In this document: positions 20,401 through 29,138 of the stretch, piece after piece
Layout: every line of letters starts with the position of its first letter
How positions within the stretch are numbered: position 1 is the stretch's first letter
Assembly (NCBI GenBank): GCA_016715965.1
Contig: JADJXG010000001.1
Location: forward strand, 2,113,501 to 2,177,500
DNA length: 64,000 nt
From: Saprospiraceae bacterium
GTDB taxonomy: Bacteria; Bacteroidota; Bacteroidia; Chitinophagales; Saprospiraceae
Reading direction: 5' to 3'
The notes under the pieces: generated by a model
Told to the model about the DNA's origin: nothing
Database searches by the model: none
The model's input: only the letters and a program-made list of their open reading frames with translations
Program-made: the position numbers and the translations under genes

Positions 20401-21384
20401 TTAAATCTTATCTGCATTCTCAAGATAAATCAACCTCACCAACACCCTGCCCACCATGTCCAGGGTATTCGGGTCAATGGCGTTCATATTGTCTTTTTGC
20501 GTATGCCAGTGGTGCACAAATCCGGTTTTACTACCTAAAGGTCTGTTGATAATATTGATCATCGGGATTTTTGCGATTTGGTTGACAAAAATATGATCAT
20601 CGATGATGGGATCTCCAGGAGTTTTTACAAATGATTTGTCATATCCCATTTCTTTGGCGAGTCCCCATACTTTATCCATGACCCTTGGAGCCAATTGCCT
20701 GCTGTAGTACTCCTGACTAAAATGTGGATCCTTACCGCCCACCATGTCTAATAAAATACCGTAATCAGCATTGTAACCGGCTTGGTGCTTGTTCTTCGAC
20801 CAATGCTGACTGCCGAGACACCAACTTTCGATGGCCCCTCCATTGCTGCCATAATCTTCACAATCAAAAAGGATAATATCAATACCCAACTTTGACAAGG
20901 ATTCTTGTTGGATTAACCTGGATATCTCCAGCAAAACTCCAACTCCACTGGCGCCATCATCTGCGCCATCTACGGGTTTTTGTTTAAGAGTGCTGTCGAT
21001 TTCCTGATCTGAAATAGGTCTTGAATCCCAATGGGCAGCGAGGATTATCCGGTGCTTGGCGGAGGGATTGTGGCTGGCAATTATATTTGTTCCCTTTAGG
21101 AGGGTGCCATCAAATGCATTGGCTTCAAAATCCTGTGCAATTACATCCGCACCTTGATTTTTTAATTCACCAATCAACCATTCCCTGCATTTTTGATGGG
21201 ATTCCGTATTGGGTACCCGAGGTCCAAACTCCACCTGCTTTCTGACAAATCCGAATGCACTTGTTTTGTCAAAGTCAGGCTCATTTGCGCTAGTTTTTTT
21301 GCAGGCCATCTGATTTATTCCTATAAATATCAAAAGCAGAATTACAACTGGCTGGGTTTTCATTTTGTCTTGTTTTATTTTCAT
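20401..21384 (-). CDS. Type II glutaminyl-peptide cyclotransferase-like lipoprotein (M28 fold)
   Basis: 327 residues. The start at 21363 (MKTQPVVILLLIFIGINQMAC) gives a compact lipoprotein signal with lipobox QMAC and may be the true one. The domain has the zinc-binding set of the M28/glutaminyl cyclase fold: AAHWDSRP, DGADDGASGVGVLLE, FDCEDYG, ILLDMVG and a C-terminal WHTQKDNM, plus SWCLGSQHW and DDHIFVN, which fit type II glutaminyl cyclases better than true M28 aminopeptidases. The reaction would convert N-terminal Gln to pyroglutamate on exported proteins in the periplasm. This fits the many signal peptides ending A|Q or S|Q in the window. An aminopeptidase role cannot be excluded from sequence alone. 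Confidence 0.82.
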   Translation of the reverse strand: MKIKQDKMKTQPVVILLLIFIGINQMACKKTSANEPDFDKTSAFGFVRKQVEFGPRVPNTESHQKCREWLIGELKNQGADVIAQDFEANAFDGTLLKGTNIIASHNPSAKHRIILAAHWDSRPISDQEIDSTLKQKPVDGADDGASGVGVLLEISRLIQQESLSKLGIDIILFDCEDYGSNGGAIESWCLGSQHWSKNKHQAGYNADYGILLDMVGGKDPHFSQEYYSRQLAPRVMDKVWGLAKEMGYDKSFVKTPGDPIIDDHIFVNQIAKIPMINIINRPLGSKTGFVHHWHTQKDNMNAIDPNTLDMVGRVLVRLIYLENADKI

Positions 21385-21481
21385 AAAGCTCTAAATTGAG
21401 GCTAGAGAATACTGAATTCAATTGAACGCAATTTCAATCTTACTATTGCCATCACTTGTGTGAGCTTTAGAAAACTGATTC

Positions 21482-24400
21482 TTACCTCCCCTGATAATAT
21501 GGAGCCTTTAATTGATTCAATTCATCTTCCAGTTTTTTCAACTGAGCCTCAGTTTGTTGAAAACTTTGATTAAATTCTATCAATTGTTTTTCAGCAATCT
21601 CGAGTGATTTTTTGTGACCTTCCGGAATGGGAGCAGTACTACCCCAGGCAGAGCCCTGTACTTGACCGATTCTTCCTGCAATGGAAGGAGGAGTTTCAAA
21701 TTCTCTTTTGGAAAGACTGGCATCACCATTCATCTGCACTTTCAACTTGTTTAATTCCAGCTGGATTTTCCAGGCCCTTTGCAATAGCTCATCTGTTTTA
21801 AAGTTTCCATCGCGGATGGCAGAATGCGCAAAATCCATTCTTGACTGGGCAAGCTGCAATCTACCGGCAGAGCTGCTTTGAGAAATGCGTGCATTATACA
21901 CCCGCTTGTTAAACTCATCATTGGATGACAAATCAATTTGTGGAATACTGCTTTGCTGGAGATAATTCATGGAAAACATCTTTGGTTCACAAAGCGTAAC
22001 CAGCCTTCCATTTTCGTACAGCGAAAGGGTTACATAATAATTACCTGGTTTCACCATGTACCCGGTCTCACTTCCTCCAAAGAGCTGATCAGGAGTTGGC
22101 GTATATCGTGCATTTAGTGGAGCCGGAGTATTGCTTTTACCATCCCAGTGTAATCGGTGGATTCCTTTTTTAACACCTGTTTTAATATGTCTGACCACCT
22201 GGCCTTGTTGATCTGAAAAAGTAAACAAAAGGTAAGGATCCGCTTGATAATCTTCTGCTCTCAAACTATCTATACTTGGGTAATAGATTTTTTCTGATTT
22301 TTCAGTTTTGGTCTTTTCCATTTCCTGGCGAAGGGCTTTCAATTTTTTAACCTCATTTTTTATGTGGTAATCAATGTAAACGCCTGGTTTTGGATTTTTC
22401 GCGCTGTAATATTGACTTCCAAGATGACCTTTGTCACGCAGACCAAGTGGATATCTTTCATGGTAGAGTAGCCCGGGTTTAACATCAAAAATAGCAGCTT
22501 GCTGTTCCAGCATTTGCGATTTTAAATTTCTCAGACAACTGTAATTGTCCAAAATATAAAATCCTCTGCCAAAGGTACCCAGTACGAGATCGTTCTCCCT
22601 TCTTTGTATTTCAATGTCTCTGACTGCAATGGTGGGCAATCCATTTTTTAATTGGGTCCATTCCATTCCACCGTCCAGACTATAAAAACAACCAAATTCT
22701 GTTCCTACAAACAGTAAATTAGGATCCACATGGTCTTCTGCAACGGTGTACACAGATCCTCGAACCGGTAAATTTCCGGCGATTGATTTCCAGCTTTTGC
22801 CGGCATCCGTGGTTTTTAGCAGATAGGGTTTAAAATCTCCGTAGCGATGGTGGTTAAAGCATACATAAGCAGTGTTTTTATCGTGAAGTGAAGCAATGAT
22901 CTGGTGCACATACGATCTTTCTGGTACACCGGTAATGCCATCAAAGGCCTTCCAGCTTTTACCTCCATCCGTGGTCAATTGAATCAATCCATCGTCTGTG
23001 CCCACCCAAAGCATGTTTTCATCAAATTTGGATTCGGCAATGCTGGTCATCTGCCCGTAAATATCCGTACTTCCATTTTTGGCGATGGCATCCACAGACC
23101 ATACTTTACCCATCACTTCAAGTTTGTTGCGGTCCAACTGTCTGCTTAAATCCGGACTAATGACCGTCCATGAGCTTCCACGATCATCCGTGCGGAATAA
23201 TTTGTTGGCACCAAAGTAAAGACGGGTATGACTAAACTGACTGATCAATAAGGGTGCATCCCAGTTCCATCGCACCGCAGCTTCGTTTTCACCCTCAATG
23301 GGCTTAATGTCCAGATATTCTCCATTTCTTCTGTCAAATCTCAACAAACCGCCATATTGTGACTGCGCATATATGATATTTGGATCGGTCGGGTCCACCT
23401 GGGTTTCAAATCCATCCCCGATGGAGGTGACATACACATCCGCATTGACGATACCATTCGCGCTGGTTGATCGGGACGGAACCCCTAGACTTAGATTGTC
23501 CTGTGTGCCGCCGTGGACGTGATAAAAGGGAAGGTCATTGTCCGTAGAAACTTTGTAAAATTGAGTGACTGGGAGGTTTTCTTTAAAATGCCAGCTAGCA
23601 GCATGATCCCAAGTTTCATAAAGTCCTCCATCACACCCCACGATCAAATGGCGGGTGTTCTTAGGGTCAATCCAGATGCAGTGATTGTCAATGTGTTTGT
23701 TGATCTCACCCAGATTAACCACGGTCTTGCCGCCATCATAAGAGACTTTGTAATAAGTATCGGTGATAAATACTTTGTTTGGATCCTTTGGGTCTGCATC
23801 AATTTCCTGGTAATAATTTCCGGAGGTATAGAATCCACTTTGTTTGGTCCAGCTCGCTCCTCGGTCCATTGATTTGTAAATGCCTCCTTTGTCTTCCGTG
23901 GCTTCAACGACAGCATAAACGATATCCGGATTGGCCGGACTGACGGCCAGACCAATTCTTCCTACGTCTCCTGATGGAAATCCATTACCCACTTTGTTCC
24001 AACTCACGCCTCCATCCGTGGATTTAAAGAGTGCTGACTCAGGACCTCCACCAATGTAGGTAAAGACTTTTCTCATTCTTTGATGGAAAGCTGCAAAAAG
24101 CACTTTTGGATTTCTGGGATCCATGACTATATCATTGCAACCCGTGAATTGGCTCACTGATTTTATTAGTGTCCAGGTCTTTCCTCCATCCGTCGTTTTG
24201 TACAATCCGCGATCGCCACCCTCCGACCAAACCGGCCCATAGGCAGCTACATACACTGTCTGACCGTCTGTTGGATCCACCACAATTCTTCCGATGTGTT
24301 CTGAATTTTTTAATCCCATGTTGCTCCAGCTTTTTCCACCATCATCGCTGCGATAAACTCCATCACCGTATGCCACAGACCTTTGGTTGTTGTTTTCACC

Positions 24401-24748
24401 AGTACCTACCCAAATGGTATTGGTATTGCTAGGATCAATGGCCAGACATCCTATGGAATAGGAGCCCTGTCCATCAAAAATGGGCATGAATGTCACACCG
24501 TGATTTACGGTTTTCCAGACGCCTCCAGAAGCTACTGCCACATAGTATTCATCGTGGTTGTTCGGATTCACAGCAATGTCTGCAATTCTACCCGAGGTAA
24601 CCGCAGGACCTATGCTCCTGAAACTTAAGGCTGAGAGATCTGGTTTGGACGGTGGTTTGTTAGGGTTGCCCGAAACTGATTGTTTTTGACTGCCAAGGTC
24701 ATTGGAAAACAGGAATAAAGTTAAAAAGCTGAATAAAAAATACTTCAT
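21482..24748 (-). CDS. Large BNR/sortilin-like beta-propeller exported protein
   Basis: About 1088 residues from the ATG at 24748 (MKYFLFSFLTLFLFSNDLGS|Q). The frame extends to a TTG at 24778, but the ATG immediately precedes the signal peptide. Many Asp-box/BNR motifs follow the pattern SxDGGxxW: SDDGGKSWSNMG, TTDGGKTWTLIK, STDGGVSWNKVG, SMDRGASWTKQ, TTDGGKSWKAFD, TTDAGKSWKSIAG. They form one or two propellers (~40-790), as in VPS10/sortilin-type 'glycosyl hydrolase' proteins common in Bacteroidota. The C-terminal ~300 residues include a beta domain (YMVKPGNYYVTLSLYENGR) and a coiled coil (~1030-1085). No T9SS tail is present, so it is probably periplasmic. Despite database names, catalytic residues of a glycosidase are not evident; function unknown. 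Confidence 0.85.
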   Translation of the reverse strand: MKYFLFSFLTLFLFSNDLGSQKQSVSGNPNKPPSKPDLSALSFRSIGPAVTSGRIADIAVNPNNHDEYYVAVASGGVWKTVNHGVTFMPIFDGQGSYSIGCLAIDPSNTNTIWVGTGENNNQRSVAYGDGVYRSDDGGKSWSNMGLKNSEHIGRIVVDPTDGQTVYVAAYGPVWSEGGDRGLYKTTDGGKTWTLIKSVSQFTGCNDIVMDPRNPKVLFAAFHQRMRKVFTYIGGGPESALFKSTDGGVSWNKVGNGFPSGDVGRIGLAVSPANPDIVYAVVEATEDKGGIYKSMDRGASWTKQSGFYTSGNYYQEIDADPKDPNKVFITDTYYKVSYDGGKTVVNLGEINKHIDNHCIWIDPKNTRHLIVGCDGGLYETWDHAASWHFKENLPVTQFYKVSTDNDLPFYHVHGGTQDNLSLGVPSRSTSANGIVNADVYVTSIGDGFETQVDPTDPNIIYAQSQYGGLLRFDRRNGEYLDIKPIEGENEAAVRWNWDAPLLISQFSHTRLYFGANKLFRTDDRGSSWTVISPDLSRQLDRNKLEVMGKVWSVDAIAKNGSTDIYGQMTSIAESKFDENMLWVGTDDGLIQLTTDGGKSWKAFDGITGVPERSYVHQIIASLHDKNTAYVCFNHHRYGDFKPYLLKTTDAGKSWKSIAGNLPVRGSVYTVAEDHVDPNLLFVGTEFGCFYSLDGGMEWTQLKNGLPTIAVRDIEIQRRENDLVLGTFGRGFYILDNYSCLRNLKSQMLEQQAAIFDVKPGLLYHERYPLGLRDKGHLGSQYYSAKNPKPGVYIDYHIKNEVKKLKALRQEMEKTKTEKSEKIYYPSIDSLRAEDYQADPYLLFTFSDQQGQVVRHIKTGVKKGIHRLHWDGKSNTPAPLNARYTPTPDQLFGGSETGYMVKPGNYYVTLSLYENGRLVTLCEPKMFSMNYLQQSSIPQIDLSSNDEFNKRVYNARISQSSSAGRLQLAQSRMDFAHSAIRDGNFKTDELLQRAWKIQLELNKLKVQMNGDASLSKREFETPPSIAGRIGQVQGSAWGSTAPIPEGHKKSLEIAEKQLIEFNQSFQQTEAQLKKLEDELNQLKAPYYQGR

Positions 24749-24861
24749 GATTGATTGTTTGAACTGCGAATGTAGCAATTGTCCTGTTTTGAGGTCTTAA
24801 TAAATATTTAAAATAATGAAGGATCCAATTCGGTTTATAATGCAAGTTGATAAGATAACCA

Positions 24862-24869
24862 TACCTTTG
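24862..24869 (+). promoter_or_regulatory. -7 box TACCTTTG before the PqqB-like gene
   Basis: TACCTTTG matches TAnnTTTG. Transcription would begin near 24876, just past the TTG at 24875, which favours the GTG at 24893 as the start codon. No clear -33 TTTG is present. Confidence 0.4.
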
Positions 24870-24892
24870 AAGGCTTGAATAATAGGATTAAA

Positions 24893-25867
24893 GTGAAAAG
24901 ATTGTTTGGAAAAAATGGCCCTCTTGTCAATTTCACAATCATTGTGATACTGATATTTGTACAAACCCTTAGGGCACAGAACAAGGTGGATTATATTCTC
25001 AAAGACAGTTTGCAACCCTATATTTTGGTTTTGGGAATTGCACAGGATGCGGGTTATCCGCAGATTGGATGTCAAAGATCCTGCTGTATCGACAGCTGGA
25101 GACAGGCTTGTACACAAACCTGGGTGAGTTCCATTGCCGTTGTCGATCCGGCAGTCAACAAATGGTGGTTGATAGATGCGACTCCCGACCTAAAGCAACA
25201 GCTGCACGAATTCAATAAGCTTACCGAGGGAAAATTTCCATACCTACCCGACATGATTTTTCTCACACACGCACATACCGGACATTATATTGGACTTTTA
25301 CAATTTGGCAGGGAAGCCATGAATACAAAAGATTTGATCATTGTGGCCATGCCTCGTATGCTGGAATTATTGAAAACCCAAGCTCCCTGGAGTCAATTGA
25401 CACTGCTTAAAAATATTGACTTAAGAAATATGACCCTGACAAAGAAATACACTCTTAGCGATCGGGTTAGCATTTTGCCTTTGGAAGTTCCACACAGGGA
25501 CGAGTTTTCAGAAACGGTTGGATTTAAAGTGACTTGTGGCGCTAAAAATTATTTATTCATTCCAGATATTGACAAATGGAACAAATGGGAAATGAATGTC
25601 GTGGAAGAGGTGAAGAAAATTGATTTTGCTTTTTTAGATGGAACTTTTTACGATGAGAGCGAACTCGCTTTTCGCAAAATTGGTGAAGTGCCACATCCCA
25701 CCGTCCGGGAGACCATGGCTTTGTTTGCCGCAGAGCCGGATTCAGTCAAAAATAAAATCCATTTCATTCATCTCAACCACACCAACCCTTTGATTTGGTC
25801 AGATGAACGAAAGGAAGAAATTGAGAAGAAGGGCTATCATACTGCCATTCAAGGAAAGTTATATTGA
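24893..25867 (+). CDS. PqqB-like metallo-beta-lactamase-fold hydrolase, exported
   Basis: About 324 residues from the GTG at 24893; the frame extends to a TTG at 24875. The GTG is preferred because AGGA lies 5 bp upstream and a -7 box lies at 24862. The hydrophobic signal VNFTIIVILIFVQTLRA|Q predicts export with mature Gln. The domain has the MBL metal motif THAHTGHYIGL, a Cys cluster GYPQIGCQRSCC resembling the structural zinc site of PqqB, PDIDKW, and HLNHTNP near the end. PqqB acts in pyrroloquinoline quinone synthesis, but no other pqq gene is here and PqqB itself is cytoplasmic, so this is a PqqB-like hydrolase of unknown substrate. The neighbouring propeller gene is divergent. Confidence 0.8.
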   Translation: MKRLFGKNGPLVNFTIIVILIFVQTLRAQNKVDYILKDSLQPYILVLGIAQDAGYPQIGCQRSCCIDSWRQACTQTWVSSIAVVDPAVNKWWLIDATPDLKQQLHEFNKLTEGKFPYLPDMIFLTHAHTGHYIGLLQFGREAMNTKDLIIVAMPRMLELLKTQAPWSQLTLLKNIDLRNMTLTKKYTLSDRVSILPLEVPHRDEFSETVGFKVTCGAKNYLFIPDIDKWNKWEMNVVEEVKKIDFAFLDGTFYDESELAFRKIGEVPHPTVRETMALFAAEPDSVKNKIHFIHLNHTNPLIWSDERKEEIEKKGYHTAIQGKLY

Positions 25868-26034
25868 CTTGAGGAAATATGGGCTAACTCTTGTTCTCTT
25901 TTTGAATCCAAATACAGTGAATTGAACGCAATGATGAATCTTTACAAGCCATTGGGTTTTACAATGCTATCTTTTCAATTATTTTTTATTCCAATCAGTT
26001 CTTTCCATAACTTATCTTCGTCCTAAAATCGCTG

Positions 26035-27510
26035 ATGATGGCTCCTTGGATTTTGATTTTGATTCTTTTGGGATACTTTTTACTGTTGATTGGAATTTCC
26101 TTGATTACTTCAAAAGACTCTTCTAATGACAGTTTTTTTTCAGCCAATAGAAATAGCAAGTGGTATCTCGTCGCTTTTGGCATGATAGGAGCATCCCTTT
26201 CAGGTGTGACATTCATCAGCATCCCGGGAGTGGTTGGGGCGGGTGGCACCAATCAAAACATGAGTTATATGCAGATGGTATTGGGATATCTGCTGGGATA
26301 CTTGATCATCGCACAGGTCTTAATGCCGATTTATTACAAATATAAGGTCACCAGTATTTATGAATATCTGGACCAGAGATTAGGTATTGGAGCATATAAG
26401 ACAGGTGCAGCGTTTTTTCTTATTTCAAGATTGATTGGTTCTTCCTTTCGGATGTTTATTGTGGCTATGGTTTTGCACCATTTTATTTTTGCCCATTACC
26501 ATTGGCCATTTTGGATTACGGTGTTGATGTCCATTTTTCTGATTTGGGTTTATACTTATCGTGGAGGAATCAAAACTATTGTAATAAGTGATACCTTCCA
26601 GACCTTTTGTATGCTTGGTTCTTTGGTGTTAAGTATATTTTATATCAGTGATAAAATGGGTTTGGATATTTTCTCTTTTTTTTCTAAAATAATGGATTCA
26701 TCTTATGGCAAAATTTTTTATTTTGAATCCGGATGGTCTGATTCAAATTATTTCTTCAAACAGTTTTTTGGAGGAATGTTGATCGCTCTGGTGATGACGG
26801 GATTGGATCAGGACATGATGCAAAAAAATCTCACTTGTCGTAATTTGAAGGAAGCGCAATGGAACATATATAGTTTTTCAATACTATTGATTTTTGTGAA
26901 TTTTGCATTTTTATCTCTTGGTGCAGGTCTTTATATGTATGCTGCACAAGAATCCATATCACTGCCATCCCGTTCGGATATGGTTTTTCCTGTAATGGCC
27001 TTTCAGCACATGAACACCTATGCCACTGTCTTATTTTTTCTTGGTTTGGTAGCTGCGAATTACTCAAGTGCAGACTCTGCCCTTACTTCTCTCACTACAT
27101 CGGCGTGTATTGATTTTCTTAATTTTAAATCCAGTTCTAAAACAGAGGATCAAAAAAAGAAAATCCGAAAAATCGTCCATCTCTTTTTTTCATTTTTGAC
27201 ATTCCTGGTCATAGTACTGTTTTATTTGTTAAACAATGATGCTGTCATCAACAAGGTTTTCCAGTTCGCAGGATATACCTACGGACCGATACTTGGATTG
27301 TTTATTTTTGCCAGCCTCACCAAGCGCATTATCACTTTACCGCAATGGATTCCTTATATTTGTATAGCCTCAGCACTCTGCACACTATTGGTCGATGAAA
27401 ATTCCAAATACCTTTTTGATGGATTTACCTTTGGCAATTTGCTAGTGGCTCTCAATGGATTAATGACTTTGACTGGTTTGTGGCTCATTTCAAAAAAACC
27501 AAACACATGA
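26035..27510 (+). CDS. Sodium:solute symporter (SSS family)
   Basis: 491 residues with ~13 hydrophobic segments. The start is MMAPWILILILLGYFLLLIG, and the family-typical segments FGMIGASLSGVTFISIPG (TM2 region) and NYSSADSALTSLTTSACIDF (sodium-site region near TM8) are present. It couples Na+ entry to uptake of an organic solute across the inner membrane. The stop codon overlaps the murQ start (ATGA), so the two are translationally coupled. That pairing suggests the substrate is N-acetylmuramic acid or a related peptidoglycan sugar; this is inference from context. Confidence 0.9.
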   Translation: MMAPWILILILLGYFLLLIGISLITSKDSSNDSFFSANRNSKWYLVAFGMIGASLSGVTFISIPGVVGAGGTNQNMSYMQMVLGYLLGYLIIAQVLMPIYYKYKVTSIYEYLDQRLGIGAYKTGAAFFLISRLIGSSFRMFIVAMVLHHFIFAHYHWPFWITVLMSIFLIWVYTYRGGIKTIVISDTFQTFCMLGSLVLSIFYISDKMGLDIFSFFSKIMDSSYGKIFYFESGWSDSNYFFKQFFGGMLIALVMTGLDQDMMQKNLTCRNLKEAQWNIYSFSILLIFVNFAFLSLGAGLYMYAAQESISLPSRSDMVFPVMAFQHMNTYATVLFFLGLVAANYSSADSALTSLTTSACIDFLNFKSSSKTEDQKKKIRKIVHLFFSFLTFLVIVLFYLLNNDAVINKVFQFAGYTYGPILGLFIFASLTKRIITLPQWIPYICIASALCTLLVDENSKYLFDGFTFGNLLVALNGLMTLTGLWLISKKPNT

Positions 27511-28322
27511 CTTTTATCAGAGTGACCGAATCAGAATCCGAGTATCAGTCTTTGGAAAATAAATCCGTTTTGGAAATTTTAATAGACATGAATGCGGAAG
27601 ATCAAACAGTGCCACTGGCTGTAGAGAAGTGCATTCCCGAAATAGCTTCATTGGTAGAAAATCTTGTACCTCGGATGCAGGAAGGTGGCCGCTTGTTTTA
27701 CATTGGTGCGGGCACCAGTGGTCGACTTGGAGTAGTGGATGCTTCAGAATGTCCACCTACTTTTGGAGTGCCGCATGATTGGGTCATTGGTTTGATTGCG
27801 GGCGGTGATCGGGCCATCCGCAAGGCGGTGGAGTTTGCAGAAGATGATGACAATGCCGCCTGGAAAGAACTGAGTGATTTTATTCCGGATGAGATGGATA
27901 CGGTGGTGGGTATTGCATCCAGTGGCACTACACCTTATGTTTTGGGTGGGCTAAGGGATGCTCAATCTGCAGGTTTGTTGACCGCTTGCATCTGCTGCAA
28001 TCCAAATTCACCAATATCTCAGTACGCCAACCACAAAATTGAATGCATTGTAGGGCCTGAATACATTACAGGATCAACCAGACTTAAATCCGGTACCGCC
28101 CAAAAACTAATCCTTAACATGATCAGCAGCTCTGTGATGATCCGCTTAGGAAGAGTAAAAGGAAATAAAATGGTGGACATGGCACTGAGCAATCAGAAAT
28201 TAATTGATCGCGGAATTAAGATGATTACTCATTTAACTCAATTAGACGCTGCGGATGCCAGAGAAAGACTGATACGATTGGGATCAGTGCGTAAAGTTTT
28301 GGAGGATTTGAATAGGGAATGA
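27507..28322 (+). CDS. murQ: N-acetylmuramic acid 6-phosphate etherase
   Basis: 271 residues from the ATG at 27507, which overlaps the symporter stop by 4 bp (ATGA); a GTG at 27480 lies inside the symporter and is unlikely. MurQ cleaves the lactyl ether of MurNAc-6-phosphate to give GlcNAc-6-phosphate and D-lactate during peptidoglycan recycling. The SIS-fold motifs are clear: YIGAGTSGRLGVVDASECPP (its Glu corresponds to the catalytic acid), GLIAGGDRAIRKAVE with a following EDD, GIASSGTTPYVLGG, and STRLKSGTAQKLILNMIS. No MurNAc kinase or AnmK gene is seen in the window. The final ~60 residues (ADARERLIRLGSVRKVLE) form the usual helical tail. Confidence 0.96.
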   Translation: MTFIRVTESESEYQSLENKSVLEILIDMNAEDQTVPLAVEKCIPEIASLVENLVPRMQEGGRLFYIGAGTSGRLGVVDASECPPTFGVPHDWVIGLIAGGDRAIRKAVEFAEDDDNAAWKELSDFIPDEMDTVVGIASSGTTPYVLGGLRDAQSAGLLTACICCNPNSPISQYANHKIECIVGPEYITGSTRLKSGTAQKLILNMISSSVMIRLGRVKGNKMVDMALSNQKLIDRGIKMITHLTQLDAADARERLIRLGSVRKVLEDLNRE

Positions 28323-28556
28323 TCGTTGATCTTAGGCTCTTTCTTTGATCCTAAGTAAGGTCAAATTTCTTTTATCAATGTATCTCGGATTTGTCTTTAA
28401 ATATCATTTTGATTGACAAAAGATCAACAAAGACAAGACTCCTCAAAAGCATTTCACGCGGAATAATTTATATGCTATTGAAAACAAAAAATTTAAAAAT
28501 AGCTCTCATTTAATGTTACATTGGCCCTTAACAGCATTATGATGTTATTTCTTGTG

Positions 28557-29138
28557 CTATACTTTTTTCTTGCATTCAAAAATAAAAGCGGGGGGAATAT
28601 TGATGGGTACAAACCTTATTTTTACATCATCAAAGATTTCTTCATACAGGTCTTTTAGGTTTAGACTATAATGCAGTTGGATAAACTTTCCTCCGGGAGC
28701 CAAGGATGAATAAAACACCCTTAGAAATTTTTCTACCTCCTCACGGGGAAATAACAGAAACGGAATGGCAGAAATAATTCTGTCGGCTTCTTGTATTTGC
28801 AAAGAATGCAAAACCGCTTTTAAGTTTTCTGCAGATTCATTGAGCACCAACATCCTGGGATCGTTCCATTGCCTGAGTTGATCGCAAAAATTCTCGTTGA
28901 TTTCCAAAACAATCAGCCTCGCGTCCGATTGCATGTTTTTAAGAATTTCTTCAGTAATGGCACCATCTCCTGCTCCCAGTTCAACGATAATTTTAAACGT
29001 GGAATCGTTTAGTCCCTTTGACATACTTTTTGCCACAAAAGGGGAAGACCTGCAGACAGAACCCACACTTTGCATATTTTTAATGCCTTCCTTGATAAAT
29101 TCAAAATTGGAATTATTTCCTTTTTTAATCTTTGACAT
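28557..29138 (-). CDS. Class I SAM-dependent methyltransferase, phospholipid N-methyltransferase-like
   Basis: 193 residues. Motif I is VELGAGDGAITEEIL (~51-65), the motif II acid is LIVLEINENFCDQL, and the motif IV region is IISAIPFLLFP, a form typical of PmtA-type phosphatidylethanolamine N-methyltransferases and related rRNA-dimethylase-like enzymes. The N-terminal FIKEGIKNMQSVGSVCRSSP also fits the PmtA family. The likely reaction is N-methylation of a lipid head group; substrate not certain. The start overlaps the end of the upstream PorE-like gene by 14 bp, so it is the last gene of a three-gene minus-strand operon. Confidence 0.75.
   Translation of the reverse strand: MSKIKKGNNSNFEFIKEGIKNMQSVGSVCRSSPFVAKSMSKGLNDSTFKIIVELGAGDGAITEEILKNMQSDARLIVLEINENFCDQLRQWNDPRMLVLNESAENLKAVLHSLQIQEADRIISAIPFLLFPREEVEKFLRVFYSSLAPGGKFIQLHYSLNLKDLYEEIFDDVKIRFVPINIPPAFIFECKKKV

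Noticed and set aside
21482..24748. Annotating the BNR protein as a glycoside hydrolase (sialidase)
   Set aside because: Asp-box motifs are structural and shared with sortilin-like and photosystem-assembly propellers; I could not identify the sialidase catalytic Arg triad or Tyr/Glu pair.
24797..25117. 106-codon minus-strand ORF upstream of the propeller gene
   Set aside because: Overlaps the PqqB-like gene and its promoter region in antisense and has no recognisable features.
24893..25867. Calling this gene pqqB
   Set aside because: The metal and Cys motifs are PqqB-like, but it carries an export signal and no pqqA/C/D/E genes are present, so only 'PqqB-like' is supported.
28328..28353. 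Possible terminator after murQ (CTTAGG ... CCTAAG)
   Set aside because: Only a 6-bp stem with a 13-nt loop and no T-run; too weak to call.
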